From: Anaerolinea sp.
Lineage (GTDB): Bacteria; Chloroflexota; Anaerolineae; Anaerolineales; Villigracilaceae
Direction of reading: 5' to 3'
DNA: 61,283 nt
Assembly (NCBI GenBank): GCA_020719725.1
Contig: DYPU01000004.1
Location: 1-61,283 of the forward strand
Made by a program: the position numbers and the translations under genes. Positions 1 through 6,880 of the stretch are shown one piece after another. Positions within the stretch are counted from its first letter, which is position 1. Each line of letters starts with the position of its first letter. Under the pieces are notes generated by a model. It was not told where the DNA came from, searched no databases, and saw nothing but the letters and a program-made list of their open reading frames with translations.

Positions 1-50
<50 letters not shown>

Positions 51-348
51 AATTTGTTTCACCCTCACGGGTGGTAAATTACGGAGTTAAAACGACAGGG
101 TTTGTCGTACTTCCTATCACTTTTCAGTTGTTAAGGTTCTGTCAACCGAGCGGGCTGTGTTCTACCCGCAACACGTTGGCCTGTCAAGAGCTTTCGAGAG
201 ACAAATTTACCGATGTCTGACTTCAACATCGGCTCGCCAGATTTATAAAGCCAAACGACTAATCGTCTCCGGCAGGACTGGTTGCTCTCTCAATTGTTAG
301 CGATTTGTCTTTTGATGGACGAAACCGTTCTTCGTGACTGGCTTATCT
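51..348 (-). promoter_or_regulatory. rRNA operon leader with possible hairpin and boxA-like element
   Basis: This is the transcribed spacer between the nearest rRNA promoter and mature 16S, and it has no coding gene. Reading the minus strand, a 7-bp hairpin (arms 226-232 and 210-216, CCGATGT/ACATCGG) is followed by GAACCTTAACAA at 139-128. That sequence resembles the boxA antitermination element of rrn leaders. The order hairpin then boxA matches the boxB-boxA layout known from rrn operons, but both matches are partial. The rest is presumably RNase III processing stem, whose partner would lie beyond 16S outside the window. Confidence 0.4.
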
Positions 349-376
349 ATTATATTCAAGCCGTTCTTTTTGTCAA
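349..376 (-). promoter_or_regulatory. rrn promoter P1 (nearest to 16S)
   Basis: On the minus strand a perfect TTGACA (complement of 371-376) and a perfect TATAAT (complement of 349-354) are separated by 16 bp. It lies about 300 nt upstream of 16S and is one of four stacked promoters with the same spacer length. Confidence 0.85.
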
Positions 377-450
377 GGTTTTTGTCAGACCAATTTTGAA
401 ACCTGTTTGCAACTTTTTTGTCAGACAACTCTCTTGTTTTTCGCTCCGTT

Positions 451-588
451 TTTTGGGGCGAGAGCGAATTATATTCATTCGCCGTTTTCTGTCAAGGGTT
501 TTGCTCGACCAATTTCAGAACTCTTTGCTTTTGTCGGGCTACTCGCTTGTTTTTGTCACCCCGTTTTTTGGGGCGAGAGCGAATTATA
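451..588. repeat. Duplicated promoter-unit sequence in the rrn upstream region
   Basis: The block CCGTTTTTTGGGGCGAGAGC occurs at about 446-465 and again at about 561-580, each time continuing into GAATTATA, the complement of a -10 box. The flanking GTCAAGG...GACCAATTT segments near 372-397 and 491-513 are also similar. The region is therefore built of diverged tandem units of roughly 100-120 bp, each carrying one promoter. Confidence 0.7.
468..495 (-). promoter_or_regulatory. rrn promoter P2
   Basis: Perfect TTGACA (490-495, minus) and TATAAT (468-473, minus) with a 16-bp spacer. The bases just downstream (451-467) form the block TCGCTCTCGCCCCAAAA on the minus strand. That block is repeated downstream of P3, so P2 and P3 are copies of one module. 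Confidence 0.85.
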
Positions 589-610
589 CGCATCCGCTAT
601 TTTCTGTCAA
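583..610 (-). promoter_or_regulatory. rrn promoter P3
   Basis: Perfect TTGACA (605-610, minus) and TATAAT (583-588, minus), 16-bp spacer. The initiating region shares the TCGCTCTCGCCCC block with P2, which indicates duplication of the promoter unit. Confidence 0.85.
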
Positions 611-684
611 GGGCATTTTGCAATCAAATTGTATTCTGTTTAGATGTTTCACTTTTTGGTTGCCGTCCGTAACAGCGAAGGCGT

Positions 685-712
685 ATTATATGCGCAAGGT
701 GAAATGAGTCAA
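685..712 (-). promoter_or_regulatory. rrn promoter P4 (most distal)
   Basis: TTGACT (707-712, minus) and perfect TATAAT (685-690, minus), again with a 16-bp spacer. It differs from the consensus by one base in the -35 box. It is the outermost of the four; from 713 to 1095 I see no further minus-strand promoter and no gene. Confidence 0.75.
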
Positions 713-1095
713 GGCCTTTTGGGGCGTTTTTTGACTTTTTAAGGTTAAAGATTTCGATTCTTTAAGGTTTAGGGGCTTTTTGCTGATTAAACGGGGGATT
801 TCAGTAGGGTTGGAAAAGCAAAAGGGGCGGTTGGGACATCCGCGCTGACAATGTACTTGGGAAGCTGGTTCTTCTGATGGGGGGTGTTCCGGGTTGAATC
901 AGGCTGGTAGAAGCAGTGGACGGGTTTTAGAGTGCGAAGCGGTGGCAAAATCCGGGTAGGTAGTCTGATTGGTTTGGGCGGGGGAAGTGGCGCAGGAGTA
1001 ATCATCTCTTTTTTACTTATAAAAGAGAGCGTAGAAAGGTGGTCGGGTTGGGCAGTTTTTATACTATACTTAGAAAAATCGCGCAGGAGAGTGCT
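713..1095. other. Intergenic region between rrn promoters and the FHA regulator
   Basis: I see no credible gene here. Open frames exist on both strands, but none has family resemblance or a ribosome-binding site. Just ahead of the gene at 1096, on the plus strand, the stretch near 1058-1075 is AT-rich with TATACTATAC, a possible -10 region. No convincing -35 box accompanies it. Confidence 0.4.
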
Positions 1096-1713
1096 ATGTC
1101 TGGTACAAATATTCCTTATTTGAAAGATCCGCTGGGTAATGAACATTTGTTGGAGTTTGATGTTACGCATTTGGGGCGTTCGGTTGAGAATGAGATTGTG
1201 ATTATTAGCAATCGAGCTTCGCGCGAACATGCGTCGATTCGACGGGACGGGCGAAAAGTTTTTTTGGAGGATTTAGGCAGCACAAATGGTTCTTTTTTGA
1301 ATGGTGAGCGAGTGCTGGGGAGTGCTTTGTTGCGCGATGGGGATGAGGTGATGGTGGGCGAGGTTGTCTTTGTTTTTCATGATCCTGATACGACTACCCG
1401 CGAAACTCCTTTTCCTGAATTGGAGGTTAGCCTTGAGGCCGGGGAGGTGCGTTTAAATCGGCGTTTGCTTGCCCTTTCGCCTAAAGAATTTGCTCTGGTG
1501 ACCTATCTTTATGAAAATCGGGGCAGGGTATGCTCGAAAGATGAGATTGGGCGGGCGGTCTGGGTTGAGTATCAGTCTGGGATTTTTGATTATCAGATTG
1601 AGAACCTGGTGCGTCGGCTGCGAACGAAGGTGGAAATTGACCCAAATGCGCCCATGCTTTTGGTAACGGTGCGCGGTTTGGGATATAAGTTGGTGGGAAA
1701 AAGCGATGGGTAA
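1096..1713 (+). CDS. FHA domain-winged helix DNA-binding regulator
   Basis: A 205-residue protein joining a forkhead-associated domain (about residues 20-95) to a C-terminal OmpR/PhoB-type winged helix (about 108-200). The FHA hallmarks are visible: LGRS near 27, SREHAS near 42 and LGSTNGSFLNG near 60-70; in known FHA domains these bind phosphothreonine. The winged helix shows LSPKEFALVTYL and VRGLGYKLV, typical of the family. There is no receiver domain, so control is more likely through phospho-Thr binding than Asp phosphorylation. I chose ATG 1096 because AGGAG sits 6-7 nt upstream; an in-frame ATG at 1039 lacks such a site. The next gene, 141 nt downstream on the same strand, is a Ser/Thr kinase, a natural partner by inference. 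Confidence 0.88.
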   Translation: MSGTNIPYLKDPLGNEHLLEFDVTHLGRSVENEIVIISNRASREHASIRRDGRKVFLEDLGSTNGSFLNGERVLGSALLRDGDEVMVGEVVFVFHDPDTTTRETPFPELEVSLEAGEVRLNRRLLALSPKEFALVTYLYENRGRVCSKDEIGRAVWVEYQSGIFDYQIENLVRRLRTKVEIDPNAPMLLVTVRGLGYKLVGKSDG

Positions 1714-1854
1714 GCATTGTTTTTGTGCGCGGCTTTAGATTTAAGCAGATTGATACCATTTTGTTCTGAGCCTATAGGGTGCTGTTAGTAAATAGATAGG
1801 TTGAAACTCGCGTATGGGGATAAGATAAACGCAAGTAAAACATTGGAGTGAGTT

Positions 1855-3330
1855 ATGGCAAACACGTTGGCAGGTCAGACATTAGGAAAATATCGGGTAT
1901 TAGATGCATTGGGACGGGGTGGGATGGCGCAGGTTTATCGGGCTTATCATCCCCATCTTGACCGCTATGTTGCCATTAAGGTGCTGCGCTCCGATTTGGT
2001 GGAACAGGACGAATTTTTGGCGCGGTTTCGGCGCGAGGCACATGCAGTTTCAGGTTTACGACATCCCAATATCGTGCAGGTTTTTGATTTTGATGTGCAG
2101 GATGAGATGCACTATATGGTGATGGAATTGCTGGAAGGCGATACCTTGCGGGCGCGGCTTAATGAATATCGAATCCGAGGCGAGCGAATGCCTTTGCCCG
2201 AAATTTTGCGAATATTAAGCGAAGTACTAAGCGGCCTAGGCTATGCTCATAAAGAAGGAATTATTCACCGCGATATTAAGCCCGCCAATATTATGCTCAC
2301 CAAACGGGGCCAGGCAGTACTAACCGATTTTGGAATTGCTCAAATTGTGGGCAGCACCCAGTACACCGTCTCAGGCGCGTTAATGGGAACGCTGAATTAC
2401 ATGGCTCCCGAACAGGGCTTTAAGGGAACTTGCGACGAACGCAGTGACATTTATTCTTTAGGGATTGTCTTTTATGAAATGCTGACCGGCTACACCCCCT
2501 TTGATGCCGATACGCCATTGGCGATTTTGATGAAGCATCTGAACGACCCATTGCCGTTGCCCAGCCAAATGGACCCAACCTTGCCGCACGAATTGGAACA
2601 CGTCGTTTTAAAGGCCCTGGCAAAAGACGCAGGAGATCGCTTTCAGAGCGCGGCTGAGATGTTAGCCGCCATCAGCGTGGCGTTAGAGAAAAAAGTGTCA
2701 GACTCCCCACGACCTGTTATCGCCCCGCCTGGTGGCATTTCAGTTCAGCCAGTCTTTTCTGGCAGAGCGCGCCAACAGCTTAACGATCGGAGATTTGCAG
2801 AAGCCGACACCAACATGGAAATTCCTTTCATCCACCAGGATGGGCAAGTAACCAGTTTGCTGAAGCGCTTCACCCCACTTCCCATCAGCCCAACCAGCGC
2901 CGTCTTTGCCAGCCTAACCATGTTCACGGTGGTCAATCTGTTCGCGGCAATGATCAGTACCTTCAGCGGTATCAGTGTCTTTGAGTATGGCTGGGCCTTC
3001 GAAATATTTCTAGTGGCTGGGCTGCTGGCCTTTATTGGCTGGGGGACCCAAACCCCCTGGATGCTTATTCCGAGCATTATTGTCTTTGGCAACGCAACTC
3101 TGTTGGCCTATTCCGCCATCAGCGGGCGATGGGGCGACTGGTTCTTCTTATGGATGTTTGAACCGCTGATTGTGGGCTTTGCCATTTACCTGCCAACCCG
3201 GCTCAATGAGCGCCCAAAAGAAGAAATCCAGGCCTGGGGCCGAATTAGCGGCTTTGCGCTGGGCACGCTGGCAGTTTTACTGGCCTGTCTAACGTGTAGC
3301 CTCTCCATCCTAACTTCTCTAATCCGTTAA
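1855..3330 (+). CDS. Membrane-anchored serine/threonine protein kinase (PknB-like)
   Basis: A 491-residue Hanks-type kinase. The catalytic domain spans about residues 13-275: glycine loop LGRGGMAQVYRA (19-30), VAIKVL with ATP-binding Lys42, HRDIKPAN with catalytic Asp140, DFG with Asp158, and GTLNYMAPEQ closing the activation segment. A proline-rich linker leads to a C-terminal region with about four hydrophobic helices (roughly 345-490) ending at the stop, so there is no PASTA or other large extracellular sensor. The start has GGAGTGAG just upstream. The C-terminal helix block contains GRWGDWFFLWMFEPLIVGF, closely similar to a repeated motif in the next gene's product. Its likely substrates include neighbouring FHA partners; this is inference. 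Confidence 0.93.
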   Translation: MANTLAGQTLGKYRVLDALGRGGMAQVYRAYHPHLDRYVAIKVLRSDLVEQDEFLARFRREAHAVSGLRHPNIVQVFDFDVQDEMHYMVMELLEGDTLRARLNEYRIRGERMPLPEILRILSEVLSGLGYAHKEGIIHRDIKPANIMLTKRGQAVLTDFGIAQIVGSTQYTVSGALMGTLNYMAPEQGFKGTCDERSDIYSLGIVFYEMLTGYTPFDADTPLAILMKHLNDPLPLPSQMDPTLPHELEHVVLKALAKDAGDRFQSAAEMLAAISVALEKKVSDSPRPVIAPPGGISVQPVFSGRARQQLNDRRFAEADTNMEIPFIHQDGQVTSLLKRFTPLPISPTSAVFASLTMFTVVNLFAAMISTFSGISVFEYGWAFEIFLVAGLLAFIGWGTQTPWMLIPSIIVFGNATLLAYSAISGRWGDWFFLWMFEPLIVGFAIYLPTRLNERPKEEIQAWGRISGFALGTLAVLLACLTCSLSILTSLIR

Positions 3331-3414
3331 AAACAAGATTAACCTTCGTCTCCTTCCGGTAAAAAACTGCCGGTCTGGTTCAACACGCCCAAAACTATAT
3401 CAAAAGGATAAAAA

Positions 3415-4110
3415 ATGAAACCTGAACGTATACTTTCTCTTATTTTTGGCTTCGGCCTGCTCATCATTGGCGGGCTAAGCCTGCTCGGCAACCTGTTTTT
3501 ACAAACCCAGGCCTGGCGTTTATGGCCGCTTACCGTCCTAATAGCTGGTTTAGCGCTCACCGCACCCGGCTTTTTAGCCCTGGCACGGCGCGGCATGGGA
3601 GGCTTCTTCATTCCTGGCCTGCCAGTGCTTGTCACCGGTGGAATTTTGATGTTTGCCAGCCTAAGCGGCAATTGGAGCATTTGGGCGCTGGTCTGGCCGT
3701 TGGAAGTTCTAGCCGTCGCGCTCGGATTTGGGCTGGCTGCCGTTTTCATGCGAGTGCCGGGGCTGGCAATTCCGGCCATTATCATCGGCGTCAATGGCCT
3801 GGTTCTGGGATTCTGCAACCTGACCGGTCTATGGGGCGCCTGGGCCATCTTATGGCCGGTGGAGCCGCTGGCGGTAGGCCTGGGACTACTGGTGGTAGGC
3901 ATCGCCAACCGCTCGTCAGGAACCAAACTAGCCGCCATGATTTTAATTGGCATTGCCGGAGCCGGATTTTTCCTGACATCCTTCATCAGCGCCTTCAACA
4001 CAACCATCTTACGCTTTGCCGTACCTGCCATGCTGGTGCTGACCGGAATACTGTTGGTTGGGATGACTTTTTTCAAGCACGAAGTACCAGTGTCCTCAGA
4101 AACCGACTAA
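3415..4110 (+). CDS. Multi-pass membrane protein with internal W-W-P repeats
   Basis: A 231-residue, almost wholly hydrophobic protein with about eight predicted membrane segments and no enzymatic motif. A repeat of the form W-x-x-W-P-[LV]-E-x-L-A-V-x-L-G occurs at least twice (SIWALVWPLEVLAVALG and GAWAILWPVEPLAVGLG), with a weaker N-terminal copy (AWRLWPLTVLIAGLALT). The same pattern appears at the end of the upstream kinase. It resembles small membrane modules of the LiaF/DUF5668 type, but I cannot assign a family securely. AGGAT precedes the ATG. It lies 84 nt after the kinase and 21 nt before the lipoprotein gene, so the three probably form one transcript acting at the envelope. Confidence 0.75.
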   Translation: MKPERILSLIFGFGLLIIGGLSLLGNLFLQTQAWRLWPLTVLIAGLALTAPGFLALARRGMGGFFIPGLPVLVTGGILMFASLSGNWSIWALVWPLEVLAVALGFGLAAVFMRVPGLAIPAIIIGVNGLVLGFCNLTGLWGAWAILWPVEPLAVGLGLLVVGIANRSSGTKLAAMILIGIAGAGFFLTSFISAFNTTILRFAVPAMLVLTGILLVGMTFFKHEVPVSSETD

Positions 4111-4131
4111 ACCAAACCTAACGAGGCCCTT

Positions 4132-4905
4132 ATGAAAAACTTCCTATTTCCACTCATCTCAATTTCAGCCTTTTTTCTAAATGCTTGTGGCGCAGGCATC
4201 CTCATTGGTTCGGGACACCTTCAACAAGAGAGCCGTCAAGTTCAAAACTTTGACCAAATTTCGCTTTCGATTGCAGCGCGAGTGCTATTGACCCAAGCCG
4301 ATAGCGAAAGCTTGGAAATCAGCGCCGAAGAAAATCTTCTACCCTACATTCATAGCAAAGTCGAAAACGGGGTTTTAGTTCTCTATCTTGAGCCAGAATT
4401 TGCCAGCCTTCAACCCACCGAAGAAATTCTTATTACGGTAAGTGCCAAATCGATCGAGGCGCTAACGGTAAACGGGTCTGGCAAAATCGAATCAGAAAAA
4501 TTGAATTCGAAAAATATAAAGCTAACAGTTAACGGCTCTGGCACAATCGACATCAACCAACTGGAAGCTGAACAAATCTCAGCCAGCCTCAGCGGCTCTG
4601 GTGAGATAAGATTGGGCACGGCCCAGGCCCAAAACATCAACTTGCGCATTGACGGGAATGGCAAGTATGTTCTTTCGGGAAAAACCAGCACAGCAGGACT
4701 GCTCATCAATGGTTCTGGCAGAATTCAGGCGCAAAATTTGGAATGCCAAACCGCACAAACCGAAATCAACGGATCGGGAACGATCACGGTCTGGACCTCC
4801 GAACAATTGAACGCGAGTATTACTGGCAGTGGCCGAATTGTTTATCGAGGCAGTGGTAAAGTCTCAAAAACCATTATTGGATCAGGAAACATCTCACCAG
4901 AATAG
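4132..4905 (+). CDS. Lipoprotein with GIN (DUF2807) beta-helix domain
   Basis: A 257-residue exported protein. The first 19 residues form a lipoprotein signal with lipobox L-N-A-C (Cys19). The rest is a repetitive beta-rich region carrying many N/S-G-S-G turns (VNGSGKIES, VNGSGTIDI, LSGSGEIRL, INGSGRIQA, INGSGTITV, ITGSGRIVY). That spacing is the signature of the GIN/DUF2807 head domain, a right-handed beta-helix found on bacterial surface proteins of unclear function. It ends the kinase operon and is followed by a strong bidirectional terminator. Role beyond cell-surface location is unknown. Confidence 0.88.
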   Translation: MKNFLFPLISISAFFLNACGAGILIGSGHLQQESRQVQNFDQISLSIAARVLLTQADSESLEISAEENLLPYIHSKVENGVLVLYLEPEFASLQPTEEILITVSAKSIEALTVNGSGKIESEKLNSKNIKLTVNGSGTIDINQLEAEQISASLSGSGEIRLGTAQAQNINLRIDGNGKYVLSGKTSTAGLLINGSGRIQAQNLECQTAQTEINGSGTITVWTSEQLNASITGSGRIVYRGSGKVSKTIIGSGNISPE

Positions 4906-4907
4906 AA

Positions 4908-4960
4908 AATTAGAATCAAAAAAACTCCGGCACAGGCCCGGAGTTTTTTTGATTCTAATT
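4908..4960. terminator. Bidirectional rho-independent terminator
   Basis: A long palindrome between convergent genes. The core CTCCGG...CCGGAG (around 4925-4943) is flanked by A-run and T-run arms, and the outer AATTAGAATC/GATTCTAATT also pairs. It can terminate the lipoprotein operon on plus and the recR operon on minus. Its right end overlaps the recR stop codon. Confidence 0.9.
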
Positions 4961-5564
4961 AGTTCATTTCTTGTCGGCCTGAAAGCGCCCGCAACAGCGT
5001 ATTCTGATCGGCGTATTCTAAATCGCCTCCAGCGGGCAGCCCGCGTGCCAGGCGGGTAACGTGAACGCCAAATTGCTGTAGCTGCTGACGCAGGTAAAGC
5101 GCAGTAGCATCGCCTTCCATGCTGGGGTTGGTGGCCAGGATAATTTCGCTAACATCGCCACGCGCGACACGTCCAATCAGCGCTTTAATCTTTAAGTCAT
5201 CCGGGCCAATTCCCTCAATGGGCGAGAGAACTCCGTGCAAAACATGATATTTTCCCTTAAACGCGCCGACCCGTTCCAGCGCCAGCACATCCAGCGGCTC
5301 TTCGACCACGCAAATAAGCGCAGTATCCCGCTGAGGGCTGGAGCAAATTTCGCACAGTTCACGCCCGGCCAGCATGATGTTGAAACAGTCTGGGCAAAAG
5401 GCGGTTTGTGATTTTAGCGCAATCAGCGCTTCGGCCAGCTGGGTGGAAATGTCTTCGGAGGCGCGCAGCAGGTGAAAAGCCAGCCGCGAGGCCGATTTTG
5501 GGCCAATGCCGGGCAGGCGCTCGAAGGCGATGATTAAGTTTTGGATGGGTTCAGGCAGCAACAT
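4959..5564 (-). CDS. recR: Recombination mediator protein RecR
   Basis: A 201-residue RecR, the family's usual length. RecR acts with RecF/RecO to load RecA on single-stranded gaps. Visible features in order: helix-hairpin-helix near 15-27 (LPGIGPKSASRLA), a four-cysteine zinc finger (C57, C60, C71, C74), and a Toprim domain starting near 82 (LICVVEEPLDVLALE) and running through GVLSPIEGIGP. It is last in the minus-strand block that begins with dnaX. The ybaB-recR order next to dnaX is a common bacterial arrangement. Confidence 0.96.
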   Translation of the reverse strand: MLLPEPIQNLIIAFERLPGIGPKSASRLAFHLLRASEDISTQLAEALIALKSQTAFCPDCFNIMLAGRELCEICSSPQRDTALICVVEEPLDVLALERVGAFKGKYHVLHGVLSPIEGIGPDDLKIKALIGRVARGDVSEIILATNPSMEGDATALYLRQQLQQFGVHVTRLARGLPAGGDLEYADQNTLLRALSGRQEMN

Positions 5565-5649
5565 TTCAGTTTTCCAATTATCCGACAGGTGAGCTATTCG
5601 TTTTTAGTTTGTAAAAATAGTCGCGCCGCCCGCCGTGAAGGGCACAAAG

Positions 5650-5979
5650 CTAGAAGGGCAGGCCGTTTGCCATTGGCCCCAAGCGCTGCTGCTGTAGCTC
5701 ACGCGACTTTTCGAGGGCCAGGTTGACGGCGATTAATACCATGTCGTTGAGCATTTCGGCGTCGGCATCCTTCAAAAAATCCGGATCGATTTCAACACCA
5801 GCGCATTTTTGGTCGCCAGTCATGCTGACTTTGATTGCGCCGCCGCCCGCGCTGGCTGTAACCGTTTCGAGGGCCAGTTTTTCCTGGGCTTCTTCCATTT
5901 GGCGTTGAAGTTTTTGAATCTGGGCCATCATTGGGTTACCGCCGCCCAGGCCGGGTTGTTTATTAAATCCTTTTGCCAT
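5650..5979 (-). CDS. YbaB/EbfC family nucleoid-associated protein
   Basis: A 109-residue YbaB/EbfC protein, a small dimeric DNA-binding, nucleoid-associated factor. The N-terminus MAKGFNKQPGLGGGNPMMAQ leads into a coiled helix with QKLQRQMEEAQEKL. Then comes the conserved centre with GGGAIKVSMTGDQ and GVEIDPDFL, and a C-terminal helix with LNDMVLIAVNLALEKS. AGGAG lies 8 nt before the ATG. It sits 85 nt upstream of recR on the same strand, its standard partner. Confidence 0.95.
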   Translation of the reverse strand: MAKGFNKQPGLGGGNPMMAQIQKLQRQMEEAQEKLALETVTASAGGGAIKVSMTGDQKCAGVEIDPDFLKDADAEMLNDMVLIAVNLALEKSRELQQQRLGPMANGLPF

Positions 5980-6136
5980 TGTTTTTTCTCCTAAATGAGA
6001 TTAAGGGTAGGCCTATTGCCAAAGAACTGTTTTGCCACAGAACATCCAGCATTGGCCGAGTTTTTTTGTTGATTCAGCAAGATGAAGGGAATTTCTTGGC
6101 GGTCTGTGTGACGTTGAGAGTTGACAGCGCCTTAAA

Positions 6137-6501
6137 TTATGGTTTGGCATTTAACCGTAAAGCGAATTCGCGAAGTTGGCTGGGGCTAACGAGTTTGAGC
6201 AGCACCAGATCAGCCTGATGCTGCACCAGGTCGGCCTGAAGCGCATTGGCGGTCGCCAGGATGACCTGGGTGGCGGCAAGTCGCTTTTCAGCGCGGATGT
6301 AGGCTAAAATCTCTCCCGTCCAGAGACGCCGGGCAAGTTCATGTCCAAAACAACCAGGTCTGGAGCACACAGCGCTAACTGGGCCAAAGCCTGAGTGCCG
6401 TCAAGAATAGAGGTGACTTGAAAATCATTTTTTAAGACAATGCTAAAGATGTGATTAAGCTGGGTATCGTCTTCGATAATGAATATCAACGGTTTGCTCA
6501 T
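6137..6501 (-). pseudogene. Frameshifted single-domain response regulator
   Basis: A CheY-like receiver broken by one frameshift. The first frame (6501 down to 6304, 65 codons) gives E10-D11-D12 and the phospho-acceptor D53 in VVLDMNLPGVSG, then stops after GRERF. The second frame, read through to 6137, continues as GEILAYIRAEKRLAATQV and LVLLKLVSPSQLREFALRL, supplying the expected Lys and last helix. The break is at a GA repeat, complement of (TC)3 at 6310-6315: removing one GA restores one open frame. It is 11 nt downstream of an intact paralogous receiver. This could be a real inactivating mutation, a phase-variable dinucleotide slip or a sequencing error. The product as written would lack half the receiver. 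Confidence 0.85.
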
Positions 6502-6512
6502 AAATTTGCCTT

Positions 6513-6878
6513 TTAATTGGAACTAACCATTTTAGCCGCTATTTCTTGCAAGCGGGAGACGCTAAATGGTTTGACGAGCACCAGGTCTGCTTTATTTTCC
6601 AATTGTTTCGCTATGGCAATGTCTGCGGTCATGACAATGACCGGAATGTTCTGCCAGCGCTCGTCGGCGCGTAGCAAGCTAAGTACATCGACCCCGGAAA
6701 CAAACGGAAGGTGGATGTCCAATAAAATCAGGTCTGGGGTTCTGGATGCCAAAATATTCTTGTAGGTAGTACCATCCTGATCTAAGGCTATTTCGAAACC
6801 GCTCATTTTTAATGCGGCTGAAAAAATTTTACTAAGTTTGGGGTCGTCTTCGAGTATAAGGGCTAAAAGGGCCGGCAT
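6513..6878 (-). CDS. Single-domain response regulator (CheY-like receiver)
   Basis: A 121-residue stand-alone receiver with no output domain. Key residues are intact: acidic pair D11/D12 (LILEDDPKL), phospho-acceptor D54 (LILLDIHLPFVSG), T84 (IVMTAD) and K103 (LVLVKPFS). It begins 2 nt after the stop of the large histidine kinase gene, so it is translationally linked and is the obvious phosphoryl acceptor. Its paralogue follows 11 nt downstream but is frameshifted. Output must pass through protein-protein contact or phosphotransfer; the target is unknown. Confidence 0.93.
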   Translation of the reverse strand: MPALLALILEDDPKLSKIFSAALKMSGFEIALDQDGTTYKNILASRTPDLILLDIHLPFVSGVDVLSLLRADERWQNIPVIVMTADIAIAKQLENKADLVLVKPFSVSRLQEIAAKMVSSN

Positions 6879-6880
6879 TG

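Noticed and set aside
451-610. Possible CRISPR-like repeats near the rRNA leader
   Set aside because: Only two similar blocks, with promoter boxes inside and no regular spacers; explained by duplicated promoters.
282-707. Open frame of 141 codons on plus across the rRNA promoter region
   Set aside because: It runs antisense to four clear rRNA promoters, has no ribosome-binding site, and its repeats are simply the translated promoter repeats.
787-1230. Open frame of 147 codons on minus overlapping the start of the FHA regulator
   Set aside because: No family resemblance; overlaps a well-supported gene on the other strand.
3339-4076. 245-codon frame antisense to the membrane protein at 3415
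   Set aside because: Pro/Lys/Arg-rich composition typical of the complement of a hydrophobic protein gene; the plus-strand gene is better supported.
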